NCBI GenBank assembly: GCA_949372875.1
Contig: CASIAW010000007.1
Span: 88,736-152,735, forward strand
Reading direction: 5' to 3'
Length of the DNA: 64,000 nucleotides
Source of the DNA: Candidatus Poseidoniaceae archaeon
Lineage (GTDB): Archaea > Thermoplasmatota > Poseidoniia > Poseidoniales > Poseidoniaceae
The translations under genes were made by a program, and so were the position numbers. A model generated the notes under the pieces. That model did no database searches and had not been told where the DNA came from. It saw only the letters and a program-made list of their open reading frames with translations. Below are positions 1 to 9,122 of this stretch, one piece after another (position 1 is the first letter of the stretch; every line of letters starts with the position of its first letter).

Positions 1-1154
1 TTAACCGAATTACCTTCGAAATTAATAGCGTCCGCATCAACAAGAACATCAGGAATGGCATATTTAGAAAGTTGAGCAATCACTTCGTCATTCGAAGTCG
101 ATTCTTGGATAAAAGAGGCGCTACCGAACGGATCTATCTTCGCAGACAACATGTGAATCCCAACCGGTAAAGCATCTAATTGGGAGGCTGTGAGAGTGTG
201 ACTCCAGAGAGCCTCTGCATATCCTGAACCCGTGAGGTTAACTGTGAAAGGGGCTGTTGTAATCAGCCCTCCATTGAAAGTAGGAATTTGGAGCCAGAGT
301 GGGACTACTGAAACTCCAGAGCCATTGGTTCGACCAAGTTTACCGGAAACCACCCACGGACCTTCAAGAGCGCCTTCTTCGATACTGACATCCAATTCGC
401 CGATGTGAAACACATCCATTCGTGTATCAACGACAAGTGGAACTTCGACAACTTTGTTCATTTCAGAAGATTCGTGAACTGCATTTTGGTAATCGGGTGT
501 GACGAGTAAGGTGTGAGACCCGCTTTGGGGAGCAGTAAATGTGGTGTTGACCCATTGCATCGAACCTGCTGAGATTGGTGGAGTCGGGATGTCCAAATCA
601 TTACCTCCGGGCAAGTCAATGTGAAGGACACTTGCATCGGCAGGTTCGCTGCCGAGATTACGCACCAGTGATGAAAGGTTGACCGTATCGCCTGCATGGA
701 TTTCAGTAGAAGGTGTAAGATGAGTTTCTGTCACTTTCAAATTTGGAAGACCAGTTACTGTAAATTCGACGTAAAATTGTGCTTGATTTCCAGAACCACG
801 TGGGTGCTCAAAGGTGATGTGGACTTCGTGGTCTCCTTCGACAAGACCAGACCATACTGTAGAAACTTCTGCTGTTTCACCAGTATCGATATCCACAGTG
901 GATGATTCAAGCAGTTTATTCGGACCAACACCATCCCTGTAAAATGCATATTCAACATCTGTAGCGAAATTTCCGGTGTTGTATAACTGGAGATTAATGG
1001 TAACCGAGCCACCTGCTTCAGGCACTGCTGGTTGCAGAGCAACGGTGCTTTCTGATGCTTGAATCGCACCGCTCTGTTCAGCAGAATTGGTCATCGGTAT
1101 CGTAGCGATACAGAGAAGAAGAATTACAATTGTCGGCTTCCACGCACTTGCCAT
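1..1154 (-). CDS. Secreted CARDB-like protein (3' end outside window)
   Basis: An open minus-strand frame runs from an ATG at 1154 off the left edge, giving about 384 visible residues. The N-terminus is a signal peptide (MASAWKPTIVILLLCIATIP, followed by a small-residue cleavage region). Two beta-sandwich repeats of CARDB/NEW3 type follow: one near residues 40-130 and one starting around PNLKVTETHLTPSTEIHAGD, with the usual alternation of short strands and N-G/N-x-G turns. No catalytic motif is visible. It is divergent from the next secreted protein across a 163-bp gap. A role as a surface or envelope protein is inferred from the signal peptide and fold only. The C-terminus, including any membrane anchor, is not in the window. 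Confidence 0.75.
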   Translation of the reverse strand, partial: MASAWKPTIVILLLCIATIPMTNSAEQSGAIQASESTVALQPAVPEAGGSVTINLQLYNTGNFATDVEYAFYRDGVGPNKLLESSTVDIDTGETAEVSTVWSGLVEGDHEVHITFEHPRGSGNQAQFYVEFTVTGLPNLKVTETHLTPSTEIHAGDTVNLSSLVRNLGSEPADASVLHIDLPGGNDLDIPTPPISAGSMQWVNTTFTAPQSGSHTLLVTPDYQNAVHESSEMNKVVEVPLVVDTRMDVFHIGELDVSIEEGALEGPWVVSGKLGRTNGSGVSVVPLWLQIPTFNGGLITTAPFTVNLTGSGYAEALWSHTLTASQLDALPVGIHMLSAKIDPFGSASFIQESTSNDEVIAQLSKYAIPDVLVDADAINFEGNSV

Positions 1155-1317
1155 GGAGATAATGACTACCTGCAAAGCACTTGAACCCATCTCAACAAGA
1201 CATGAATTATTGCCATAAGATGAGGTTTTGAACTTCATCGAGAAGGATTTTTGAAAAATATTCGTCATTCACGTGACTCGTAAATATTCACCGAAAAGGT
1301 AGAGATGAAGGGGAGCA
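1155..1317. promoter_or_regulatory. Divergent intergenic region between two secreted-protein genes
   Basis: This 163-bp gap separates two divergently transcribed genes and must hold both promoters. An AT-rich TAAATATTC element near 1281-1289 lies about 30 bp upstream of the plus-strand start and could be its TATA box. No clear TATA element stands out for the minus-strand gene. An AAGGGGAG-like ribosome binding site sits at about 1308-1315, just before the TTG start of the plus-strand gene. Confidence 0.35.
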
Positions 1318-3153
1318 TTGAAGGATAACCGCACCCGTCATGAGTTCATGGGCAGAAGATGGTCGAGCGCTATTCTCGTCATTCTCCTGCTTGGGCTGAG
1401 TTCTTCACCCTTGGCTGATAATCTTCTTGAGGAATTGGAGCCTGTCTCCTTCTCATCTTCTAATTTGACACTCGCCTTCACCAATGGACCGGATTCAAAT
1501 GACGACATTACTGGACTTCACAGCCTTACCTTTGGTATGACTGGAGATGCAAATGTTTCCTCCCTCCTTATCGAAATTTCAAGTGACGGTAATGTTTGGA
1601 CGACTGTTAAAAATATTACATCTGCACCCTGGCTGACCTATTTTGATTCCACTTCATACAGTAACGACTCCTACACTCTACGGGCAACAGCTTGGGATGA
1701 TGATGTGAACGAGACGGTTGTAGCAACCTCTGGAACATTCAATATCGTGAATCAAGTTCCAGTCATTACAATTTTCACTGCATTGAATGCAGCGATTGGA
1801 ACCGGAAGTTCAGCCACGGACCGGGCCTGGTTTGGCATTGAATCAGATGGAACCTTAGCATATCGTTGGGGTGCAAGTGATGACGACATTAGTCATGCTT
1901 CGATTACAAATGTCCCGGGCCCTGGAGCGCCTTCAAATGACGGCCCAAGTGGTATATCCTACGGCTGGGATTGGAGCAGTGGTGCAATGGATGAAGGGAC
2001 ATGGAATTCCCGTATTACAGTCTTTGACAGCTCCAGTCTCTCAGCATCTCAAACCCTCTTTATTGGAATCGATCGAACGGGCCCAACACTTTCGAGCGTT
2101 ACTGTCGGCGACGGTTCAACATGGCAAAAATCATCTCAAGTAACCTTGAGTGGACTCATCAATAATGCTGATGATGGACAGGGAAGCGGTGTTGCTGTTG
2201 CTGAATATTCACTGGATGGGACTGTTTGGAATTCAACAATCGCGGATTCGATAGATCTCAATCTTGCGGAGGGGACACACACCATTTCCATTCGTTCAGT
2301 TGACCGTGTTGGAAACACTGGTGCTACGATTCAGGTGGTTGTTCAAGTTGATGAAACGCTTCCAGAAGCGATTGGTTGGACAGTCGAGGAATTAACAACG
2401 AGTCGACTCCTACCAGCAAATGTCAGTTTCAATGCCCTTGATGATGGCTCTGGAATCGACCTTTCGAATTCCTATATCCAGTTTGGATTTGATTCAAACG
2501 GTGTCGGTGAATCACCAGACCTTTCTTCAAATTGGATGCAGATCGGAACTTCTGGATTATCAGGTAGTATCGGACTTGCAAGTTGGGCAACCAAATCCCG
2601 TCAATACTTGATGTTCCAAGCAGTTGTCGTTGATAATGCTGGAAACCAGTACACTTCAAGTCCGAGTTCTTATCAAATCCTTCCGGGATTGGATTTGTAT
2701 TGGAATGCTACCCAAACGAATCTCGATCGGCTCATTGTTCGACCTGGTGAGACAGATGGCAATATCACCATCACCAGTGTCCTTGAATCAAACCAAAACT
2801 ACGGCGGTAGTGTTGTTGTCCGCCTTGAATCAGCTCCGGCAGACAGAACATCACTGGTCAGCTGGACAGTGATGGAATCTCGAACCCTCAATTCAGGCGC
2901 CCTTGGAGATTCGAGTGAAGAACTGATTTGGAACTACACCGTTCCCAAAACAGGCCAATATGATTTACGCTTAGTCATTGACTACGTCAACGTCATCGAT
3001 GAATACGATGAAGGAAACAACTACAATCACATGGTTGTCACAGGTGCCTCCATTGGGTCCCCAGGCTTAGTGCCCTCTTTTGCCCCGTCAATGGTGCTGA
3101 TTCTCCTCACTGGGTTTGCACTTGCTCTTCTTCAACGTAGAACAAGAGATTGA
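1318..3153 (+). CDS. Exported, C-terminally anchored Ig-like/CARDB protein
   Basis: A 611-residue protein that looks like a surface protein. Residues 11-33 form a signal peptide. The middle holds several Ig-like beta domains, including one with the pattern EYSLDGTVWNS ... EGTHTISIRSVDRVGN (about 290-345) typical of OmpL47-like/Y_Y_Y domains. A CARDB-type domain occupies about 470-575. A final hydrophobic segment followed by RRTRD (about 590-611) would anchor it with the C-terminus inside. I use the TTG at 1318 because AAGGGGAG lies directly upstream. The ATG at 1348 (MGRRWSS) is the alternative and would also leave a good signal peptide. No enzymatic motif is seen; function unknown. Confidence 0.75.
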   Translation: MKDNRTRHEFMGRRWSSAILVILLLGLSSSPLADNLLEELEPVSFSSSNLTLAFTNGPDSNDDITGLHSLTFGMTGDANVSSLLIEISSDGNVWTTVKNITSAPWLTYFDSTSYSNDSYTLRATAWDDDVNETVVATSGTFNIVNQVPVITIFTALNAAIGTGSSATDRAWFGIESDGTLAYRWGASDDDISHASITNVPGPGAPSNDGPSGISYGWDWSSGAMDEGTWNSRITVFDSSSLSASQTLFIGIDRTGPTLSSVTVGDGSTWQKSSQVTLSGLINNADDGQGSGVAVAEYSLDGTVWNSTIADSIDLNLAEGTHTISIRSVDRVGNTGATIQVVVQVDETLPEAIGWTVEELTTSRLLPANVSFNALDDGSGIDLSNSYIQFGFDSNGVGESPDLSSNWMQIGTSGLSGSIGLASWATKSRQYLMFQAVVVDNAGNQYTSSPSSYQILPGLDLYWNATQTNLDRLIVRPGETDGNITITSVLESNQNYGGSVVVRLESAPADRTSLVSWTVMESRTLNSGALGDSSEELIWNYTVPKTGQYDLRLVIDYVNVIDEYDEGNNYNHMVVTGASIGSPGLVPSFAPSMVLILLTGFALALLQRRTRD

Positions 3154-3178
3154 AAAGAGGTCGGCGGTAGGAATAGCC

Positions 3179-3925
3179 ATGCGACAACCGCTACCACGAG
3201 TACCTATGAACCGAATTGCGGTTCTTATCGGCGCAAAAGGGGCTACTGCGAAATTGTTGAGGTTCGCTTCGGGATGTAAAGAATTCAACATCGATTCGGA
3301 AACGGGCGACGTTGAAGTGGTATGGGGCGAACCGGGAACATATGACCCCGTGAAAGCGATGAAACTCCCAGATGTCATCAAAGCCATTGGTCGTGGAATG
3401 TCACCTAAAGCAGCCATTCAGTTACTTGACGATCACCATTTCTTTGAATTGGTTGATATCCGAAAATTCGTTGGTAAGAAGTCGAACCAACAGCGGAGAA
3501 TCCGTGGTCGAATCATTGGAAGTGACGGTAAAATACGAAAGTTGATTGAAGGATTGACCGATACACAGATTTCAATCTATAACTCGACGGTTGTGTTAGT
3601 AGGCGAGGAAGAGGGATTAGCCGCTGCACGTCAAGCAGTTGAGATGATTGCTGGTGGAGCTGAACACGGAACTGTACTCAATTTCCTTGAACGAGACCGC
3701 CGACGCTCACGTCTAACCAACCGTCAACTCGAAACCATTGAACTCAAAGAAGAAGCAATTGTTCCAGCAACCGGGTTTGATGATCTAGTCCCCGGACTTT
3801 CCGATGTTTCGCAACGACGTTCCCGGCGCATGCGAGCATCTCAAGTTGACCCTGAAAATGATGAAGCAGTTTCAGCAATGATGGAACTCGCAGAAGATGA
3901 AGAAGTCAACTGGGGCGAAGAATGA
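3179..3925 (+). CDS. KH-domain ribosome-biogenesis protein (Dim2/Pno1/Krr1-like)
   Basis: The 248-residue protein has two KH modules: N-terminal NRIAVLIGAKGATAKLL and a second at RIRGRIIGSDGKIRKLIEG, the G-x-x-G loops being GAKG and GSDG. This is the archaeal KH protein family related to eukaryotic Pno1/Dim2 and Krr1, which binds the 3' end of small-subunit rRNA. The C-terminal third is charged (DRRRSRL, then an acidic end). I chose ATG 3179, with TAGGAA just upstream, because the longer frame from 3116 would overlap the preceding gene. It ends at 3925, abutting the convergent RIO1 gene, another small-subunit maturation factor. Confidence 0.88.
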   Translation: MRQPLPRVPMNRIAVLIGAKGATAKLLRFASGCKEFNIDSETGDVEVVWGEPGTYDPVKAMKLPDVIKAIGRGMSPKAAIQLLDDHHFFELVDIRKFVGKKSNQQRRIRGRIIGSDGKIRKLIEGLTDTQISIYNSTVVLVGEEEGLAAARQAVEMIAGGAEHGTVLNFLERDRRRSRLTNRQLETIELKEEAIVPATGFDDLVPGLSDVSQRRSRRMRASQVDPENDEAVSAMMELAEDEEVNWGEE

Positions 3926-4933
3926 TTATTCTTCTTCCGAGAAAGTAATTGGCTCAACGTGATCAAGGTTCATGTTGAGTACCTCATACATAGCCTCAGC
4001 AAGCGTAACTTTTAGTCCATTTTTATTTGCCCATTCTACGAGACGAGTAACGTCTCGAACCAGAAACTCTTGTGCCTTTGGGTGCGTCTGAATCACTGCC
4101 TGTCCGACGTCAATAACAACAGGTCCATCGTTGTGCCAAAGAATATTGTAAGGTGAGAAATCTCCGTGAACAAGGTTTGCTTTTTGCCAGCAGATTGCCA
4201 AGAAATCGAGTAATTCCTCATAAACAACTTCGGGGTTAGAAATCTCCACTTCACGAAGTTTTGGAGAAGCTGAAATTTCGGTCCCCAGATATTCCATAAC
4301 CAAGACGTTCTTATGGATACCAAGGGGTTTTGGCACATTCAATCCCCATCGTGCCAATCTGGAGAGGTTACGGTGCTCTTTTCGAACCCAAATGTCCACT
4401 AAATCTCGATGCCGGCGACGCAGGCCACCAAATCGTCGGTCACCCTCAATATATTGAATTAGATTTTTGAAGACTGCATTGGATGTGTGAAAAATTTTGA
4501 CGGCGACGGTCTTTCCATCGATATCTGTAGCATGGAATACGTGAGCTTCTTTACCACGAGCAATCGGGAAGTCAAGCGTGTCAATAGTTCCCCCTTTCAT
4601 CAATTTATACAGAGACATCAATGTCATTCGGTCAAAAACCTGGTCGAAGACTCGGCGATCAACCCAATCATAAGTTCCCTCGCCAATTGCTCCTTGGATT
4701 TTGGATTCTATATCACGGAACATTCGTTTGTAACGGTCTTCCTTCATCCAATTGAAGGCGCCTGATTTTGCTTCAAGATTGCTCAAGAAATGATCTTCTT
4801 CAGACCTTGCAAAGTCATCATCCTTTCCTTTTTCAGAATGATTCTTTTTGGGAGCGTTACGGTTTTGACGCCGACGCTTTCGCTGACGTTTATTCGAACC
4901 TAATTCGTCGTTCCAATCGTTTTTTTTCGCCAT
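3926..4933 (-). CDS. rio1: RIO1-type atypical serine kinase/ATPase
   Basis: The 335-residue protein carries RIO motifs in order: the flexible-loop region IARGKEAHVFHA, the ATP-lysine in AVKIFH, hinge VMEYLG, catalytic loop LVHGDFSPYN and metal-binding VIDVGQAV. HGDxSxYN and IDxxQ are diagnostic of RIO1. RIO1 acts in late small-subunit maturation. The N-terminal 50 residues form a strongly basic extension (KRQRKRRRQNR) ahead of a RIO-type winged-helix region around DRMTLMSLYKLMKGG. ATG 4933 has GGGTG five bases upstream; ATG 4951 is an alternative adding six residues. It lies 31 bp downstream of aIF1A and is convergent with the KH gene, with no intergenic bases between them. Confidence 0.92.
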   Translation of the reverse strand: MAKKNDWNDELGSNKRQRKRRRQNRNAPKKNHSEKGKDDDFARSEEDHFLSNLEAKSGAFNWMKEDRYKRMFRDIESKIQGAIGEGTYDWVDRRVFDQVFDRMTLMSLYKLMKGGTIDTLDFPIARGKEAHVFHATDIDGKTVAVKIFHTSNAVFKNLIQYIEGDRRFGGLRRRHRDLVDIWVRKEHRNLSRLARWGLNVPKPLGIHKNVLVMEYLGTEISASPKLREVEISNPEVVYEELLDFLAICWQKANLVHGDFSPYNILWHNDGPVVIDVGQAVIQTHPKAQEFLVRDVTRLVEWANKNGLKVTLAEAMYEVLNMNLDHVEPITFSEEE

Positions 4934-4964
4934 ACGCACACCCGGAGTCATGCATCATAACGGT

Positions 4965-5654
4965 TCAACCGAACAAAGATTCGAGATCTTCGTCATCCCC
5001 ATCATTGTCGTCTCCTTCGTCTTCATCAGGATATTCTTCAACAGGGACATGAGGTGTTTCATCAACCACTTCTTCTGTGACGGGTTCTTCGGAAGATGTT
5101 ACTTCATCCTCAGCCGAGCCAAACATATCATCATCATCATCATCATCATCTTCATCAGAGCCAAACATATCGTCGACATCGTCATCCGCTTCATCGTCAG
5201 CGGATTCTTCTTCCGGTTCAGGTGCATCCACAGTTCCAAAGGTATCTGAAAATTCATCATCATCCTCATCAGCAGCAGTATTCATTCCAAAGAAATCGAG
5301 TTCTTTCGGTAAGACACCTTTACGAGACAAATACATTGCCTGAGTTTTCGAATATCGATGCTTTACGTCTGCTTTAGCATCTTGAAAGTCCCATGGCCAA
5401 ACAATGATCAGATCACCGTCTCGAACCCATTGACGTCGGCGCATTTTCCCAGGAATACGAGCCATACGTGTTTCACCATCTTCACAGAGAACAGTAACCC
5501 TACGGCCACCGAGAATTTGTTCAGCAAATGCGAACATTTCGTTGATTTTACGGTTCGGCATCTTCACACGGATCTTTCCACCGGAAGAATCTTCAGGATT
5601 TTCAAGACGAGCAAGCTCTTCTATGTCCACTTTTTCTTCATATCGTCGACCCAA
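4965..5654 (-). CDS. eif1A: Translation initiation factor aIF1A with extended acidic tail
   Basis: Residues about 25-95 are the OB fold of aIF1A (MPNRKINEMFAFAEQILGG, RRVTVLCEDGETRMARIPGK, RRRQWVRDGDLIIVWPW), which binds the small-subunit A site. Archaeal aIF1A is usually about 100-115 residues; this one is 229. The tail from about residue 124 is a low-complexity Asp/Glu segment with four FG-type motifs (FSDTFG 135-140, MFG 163-165, MFG 177-179, terminal LFG 227-229). The start is TTG: the preceding in-frame codon is TAA, GGTGAGG lies just upstream, and the next in-frame ATG would delete the start of the OB fold. It heads a two-gene unit with rio1. Confidence 0.9.
   Translation of the reverse strand: MGRRYEEKVDIEELARLENPEDSSGGKIRVKMPNRKINEMFAFAEQILGGRRVTVLCEDGETRMARIPGKMRRRQWVRDGDLIIVWPWDFQDAKADVKHRYSKTQAMYLSRKGVLPKELDFFGMNTAADEDDDEFSDTFGTVDAPEPEEESADDEADDDVDDMFGSDEDDDDDDDDMFGSAEDEVTSSEEPVTEEVVDETPHVPVEEYPDEDEGDDNDGDDEDLESLFG
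5116..5171 (-). repeat. In-frame 42-bp duplication and (ATC)8 microsatellite in the aIF1A tail
   Basis: The 14-mer GAGCCAAACATATC occurs at 5116-5129 and again at 5158-5171, exactly 42 bp (14 codons) apart, and corresponds to the two MFGS modules of the aIF1A tail. Between them lies a perfect run of eight ATC triplets (5127-5150), read as an Asp run on the coding strand. The pattern indicates recent in-frame expansion of the acidic tail by slippage or duplication. Confidence 0.85.
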
Positions 5655-5755
5655 TTAGCCTCACCTACTTACACCCAGCAGCCGACCCTTCTTGAATACA
5701 GTACCCGGGAAAATGCTGTCAAGGTGACGCAATAAGGCGTTTACCGTTCGTTGGA

Positions 5756-7480
5756 TTACCAACTGTAATTGAGACTCTGAGCGGCCATTTCACAGAGACG
5801 GATGAGAGCGTCTCCTGCAATACCGACAAACAGAGTTGTAACCACACAAGCAAGAATGGCAAGACGGACTTGCCAGCCACTTGGAAGAGGACCTTCACGG
5901 CCTTCTTCTGGTTCGTCAAAGAACATCACAACAACGACTCGCAGATAGTAGAATACTGAGATGGCTGAATTGATGACCATAAGAAGTGCGAGCCACCAAA
6001 CCCAGTGCATATCAGCAAGAACGTAGACACCGCCATCGGCAATTTCAGCGCCCATATCGCCGACTGCAATACGAACGATTCCCATAATCACGAGGAGTTT
6101 CGAAAGGAAACCTGCCATTGGAGGAACGCCGGCTAATGAGATCATGAAGATGAACATGGCAACGGCAAGAAGCGGTTCTCTCTTGGCCAATCCACCAAGT
6201 GAAGAGAGACGAGAGGCACCACCTTCCGATTCAAGAATAGAGAGTACGAGGAAGGCTCCAAGTTTGAATGCAACCAATACCACCAGGTGGAAAAGAAGAG
6301 CCGTCATTACAGCGACGGCTGCAGCACCTGCATCGCCAGAAACAGTGGCATCCCAGTTCCATGCACCTACAGCAGTCAGGGCGGCTAACATGTATCCGGC
6401 ATGAGCAACCGAAGAGTAAGCGAGCATACGCTTTGGATTATCACTGCCAAGAGCCGCTAAGTTGCCCCATGTCATGGTAATTGCAGCCATTGCACCTAAG
6501 CAACCAAGCCAAACAGCACTGCCATCGCTGGATTCTGGTGCTGCAACAATCAACAACATTCGAACCAATCCAAGCATTCCCATGGCCTTACTGGCTGTTG
6601 CAAGAACACCAGCAACAGGGCTAATTGCACCGGCATAAGCATCAGGTGCTGCAAAGTGGAAAGGAGCTGCACTCACTTTGAATCCGAACCCAACCAAAAC
6701 AAAACCAATACCAATCAGTGGTAAGGCGGTGGTTCCAGATTCTGCAAAAGCAGTGGCTAGAACGCTGAATTGAAGTGAACCAGCCCAAAGATAGAGCATT
6801 GAAAGTCCGTAAAGGCCGACGCCAGAAGCTACGGAACCGACGATGAAATACTTCATTCCAGATTCAACACCAACTTTGGATTCCTTGAGGAAAGCGACCA
6901 AAACATAGGTCGAGAAGGAAGCCAATTCAAGTCCAATAAACAGGACAAACAGGTCTTGTGCCAATGCTACAACCGACATTCCAAGTGCACAAGTGACCAT
7001 GAGAATGTAGAAATCCGCTTGTCTGCGGTTATTATACAACTCTTGTTCACTTACTTTCGAACCAGTTCCTTTGACTTGCAGACGGTTCATACTGGAAAAC
7101 GCTGCAAGAGCAAGAGCTCCAAAGAAAATCATCTCAAAGATACGACTAAAACCGTTGATAAGAAGGAGTTCTTTACCAGATTCTGAGACGATAACAACCC
7201 GCTCCAGCCCTTGGCTGAAGACATAAAGAACATTCAAGAAAGCGCCACCTAGAGTGATGGATGCAATCCAAGCAGGTAGACGTGGGTCGCTTGTGAATTT
7301 GAAACGAGTTCCTCCCATGAGCCAAGGTAGACGGATTTGGGTGCCGGGAATACGGAATGTGCCTTTCCCTATGTTTGGGACAATGATCAACAGGAGCAAT
7401 CCAGCAAACAGCATCAACTCAGGACAAAGTGCGCTAACAAAACCGTCACCAAATGCTTCGACTGTGGTTAGGTTTGACAT
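5756..7480 (-). CDS. nuoN: Complex I-like proton-pumping subunit N
   Basis: The 574-residue membrane protein has the antiporter-like (Mrp/NuoLMN) fold with about 14 hydrophobic segments. It contains an LFVLFIGLELASFSTYVLVA segment with the conserved Glu, GFKVSAAPFHFAAPDAYAGA with the pumping Lys, and NPKRMLAYSSVAHAGYML. I chose ATG 7480 because GGAGGTG at 7487-7493 precedes it by seven bases and the stop of nuoM is one base upstream; the longer frame from 7507 would overlap nuoM. It is the last gene of the nuo operon. It should form the middle part of the membrane arm next to J and K. Confidence 0.93.
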   Translation of the reverse strand: MSNLTTVEAFGDGFVSALCPELMLFAGLLLLIIVPNIGKGTFRIPGTQIRLPWLMGGTRFKFTSDPRLPAWIASITLGGAFLNVLYVFSQGLERVVIVSESGKELLLINGFSRIFEMIFFGALALAAFSSMNRLQVKGTGSKVSEQELYNNRRQADFYILMVTCALGMSVVALAQDLFVLFIGLELASFSTYVLVAFLKESKVGVESGMKYFIVGSVASGVGLYGLSMLYLWAGSLQFSVLATAFAESGTTALPLIGIGFVLVGFGFKVSAAPFHFAAPDAYAGAISPVAGVLATASKAMGMLGLVRMLLIVAAPESSDGSAVWLGCLGAMAAITMTWGNLAALGSDNPKRMLAYSSVAHAGYMLAALTAVGAWNWDATVSGDAGAAAVAVMTALLFHLVVLVAFKLGAFLVLSILESEGGASRLSSLGGLAKREPLLAVAMFIFMISLAGVPPMAGFLSKLLVIMGIVRIAVGDMGAEIADGGVYVLADMHWVWWLALLMVINSAISVFYYLRVVVVMFFDEPEEGREGPLPSGWQVRLAILACVVTTLFVGIAGDALIRLCEMAAQSLNYSW

Positions 7481-7481
7481 A

Positions 7482-9122
7482 TCAGGCACCTCCGCTAAAT
7501 CCGCCAAGAACTGGTAAAATTAAGCCTTCAAAGATTTGAATTGTCCAGTCATGCATCATATCCAAAGCAATCCATGGCATGACGCCAAAGAGGATTGTAA
7601 AGAAAGCAAGAAGAATCATTGCCAACTTCTCAGGATTTGCGATATCTGGAACTGGTTCACCATGAAGAGATGCTGGTGGTTGAGTTTCATCGCCACCTTC
7701 GAAGATGGTTCGTTGCATCGACCAGAGGTAATATCCGGCTGTGATGGCTAAGACGAGTGCTGGTCCAACCATCCAGAAAACACTCCAGCCTTCTGCAGCA
7801 AGGAAATACCAGAGCGCGATGAGCATCATCAATTCAGCAACAAAACCTGCCAAGAGAGGTAGTCCGAGAGAAGCCATCCAAGCAAACATCATCGAAGTTG
7901 CAAGCCATGGAGAATGTTTTGCCATTCCTCGCATTGCTCCAATTTCCATGCTGTGGTAGTGATGCTTGAATGCACCACACACTGCGAACAGCATTGGGCT
8001 GATGATTCCGTGAGCGAACATCATGAACAATGCTGCTGCCCATCCCATTGGTTGCATTGTAGCAATACCGATGAGTATGACTCCCATGTGAGAGACTGAA
8101 GAGTAAGCAACCATCTTTTTGAGATTCGTTTGACCGAGACAGACAATAGCACCCCATACCAGTGAAACCATACCAATGACCATCAAGACAAGTTGGAAAT
8201 ATTGCAATGCATGAGGGAAAAGACTGACAGGAAGTCTAAACATTCCGTAAGCACCCATTTTGAGCATAACCCCAGCCAGCAGCATCGAGCCACCAGTTGG
8301 TGCTTGAACGTGAGCATCAGGCAGCCAAGTGTGGAAAGGCACTGCAGGGAGCTTAACGAGGAATCCAAGCATCAACATTGCAAATAGAATCTTTTGAATG
8401 TTTGCTCCAAGATACCAATTGCCATTGCTGTTCTCCATAAGAGCATGTTGCGTAATGGTTGGGATGTCAAACGTTCGACCCGTCATTGAGCCAGCATAAT
8501 TCAGCGGGTGAACAGGGTCTTGGAAGAAGTAGAGCGTAATCAAGCCCAGCAACATAACGACGGATGCGGTGAAGGTGTAGATGAAGAACTTTTGAGATGC
8601 ATACTTTCGGTCTTTACCGCCCCACTTGAGAATTAAGAAGAACATTGGAATTAATGTCAATTCCCAGAAAACATAGAACATGAATAAGTCAAGTGCTACA
8701 AAGACACCGATGAGCGCACCACCCATTGCTAAGACAATAGGGAAGTAAACAGCACCATTCTTTTCATTCCAAGTAGCAATAATGGTCACCGGTAGAAGGA
8801 ATGTCGTGAGCCAAACCATTGGGAAGGAAAGAGCATCAAGACCAACGGTCCAATGTATTCCGAGCGATTCAATCCAATTGTAGCGATGAGTGAACTCATA
8901 AGTATTGAATGAAATCCCCTCCCAGGATACGTTTCCGAAATATTGGTAGAACATTCCAGTTGTAATGCCCAAGAGAACCAAGGAAAAGACAAGACAAGCC
9001 ATTCGAATTGGGTCAGAGAGGCGCTTTCGCATCGATTCGTCAGCATTGGATACAAATACGAGTAAGACGATGCTTGCAACCAATGGGAACCCAACAAGCG
9101 GCATAGAAATCCAATCTTGCAT
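7482..9122 (-). CDS. nuoM: Complex I-like proton-pumping subunit M
   Basis: The 546-residue antiporter-like subunit has FMFYVFWELTLIPMFFLI with the conserved TM5 Glu, VKLPAVPFHTWLPDAHVQAP with the TM7 Lys and broken helix, and LKKMVAYSSVSHMGVILIG. The length is close to the family's usual 500. Its ATG at 9122 directly abuts the TGA of nuoL, with GGGGGGTGG upstream, so translational coupling is likely. It should occupy the membrane arm between N and L. Confidence 0.95.
   Translation of the reverse strand: MQDWISMPLVGFPLVASIVLLVFVSNADESMRKRLSDPIRMACLVFSLVLLGITTGMFYQYFGNVSWEGISFNTYEFTHRYNWIESLGIHWTVGLDALSFPMVWLTTFLLPVTIIATWNEKNGAVYFPIVLAMGGALIGVFVALDLFMFYVFWELTLIPMFFLILKWGGKDRKYASQKFFIYTFTASVVMLLGLITLYFFQDPVHPLNYAGSMTGRTFDIPTITQHALMENSNGNWYLGANIQKILFAMLMLGFLVKLPAVPFHTWLPDAHVQAPTGGSMLLAGVMLKMGAYGMFRLPVSLFPHALQYFQLVLMVIGMVSLVWGAIVCLGQTNLKKMVAYSSVSHMGVILIGIATMQPMGWAAALFMMFAHGIISPMLFAVCGAFKHHYHSMEIGAMRGMAKHSPWLATSMMFAWMASLGLPLLAGFVAELMMLIALWYFLAAEGWSVFWMVGPALVLAITAGYYLWSMQRTIFEGGDETQPPASLHGEPVPDIANPEKLAMILLAFFTILFGVMPWIALDMMHDWTIQIFEGLILPVLGGFSGGA

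Noticed and set aside
5077-5377. Plus-strand frames rich in Ser and His around the aIF1A tail
   Set aside because: They are antisense readings of the GAT/GAA-rich acidic tail; the low-complexity composition follows from the opposite strand.
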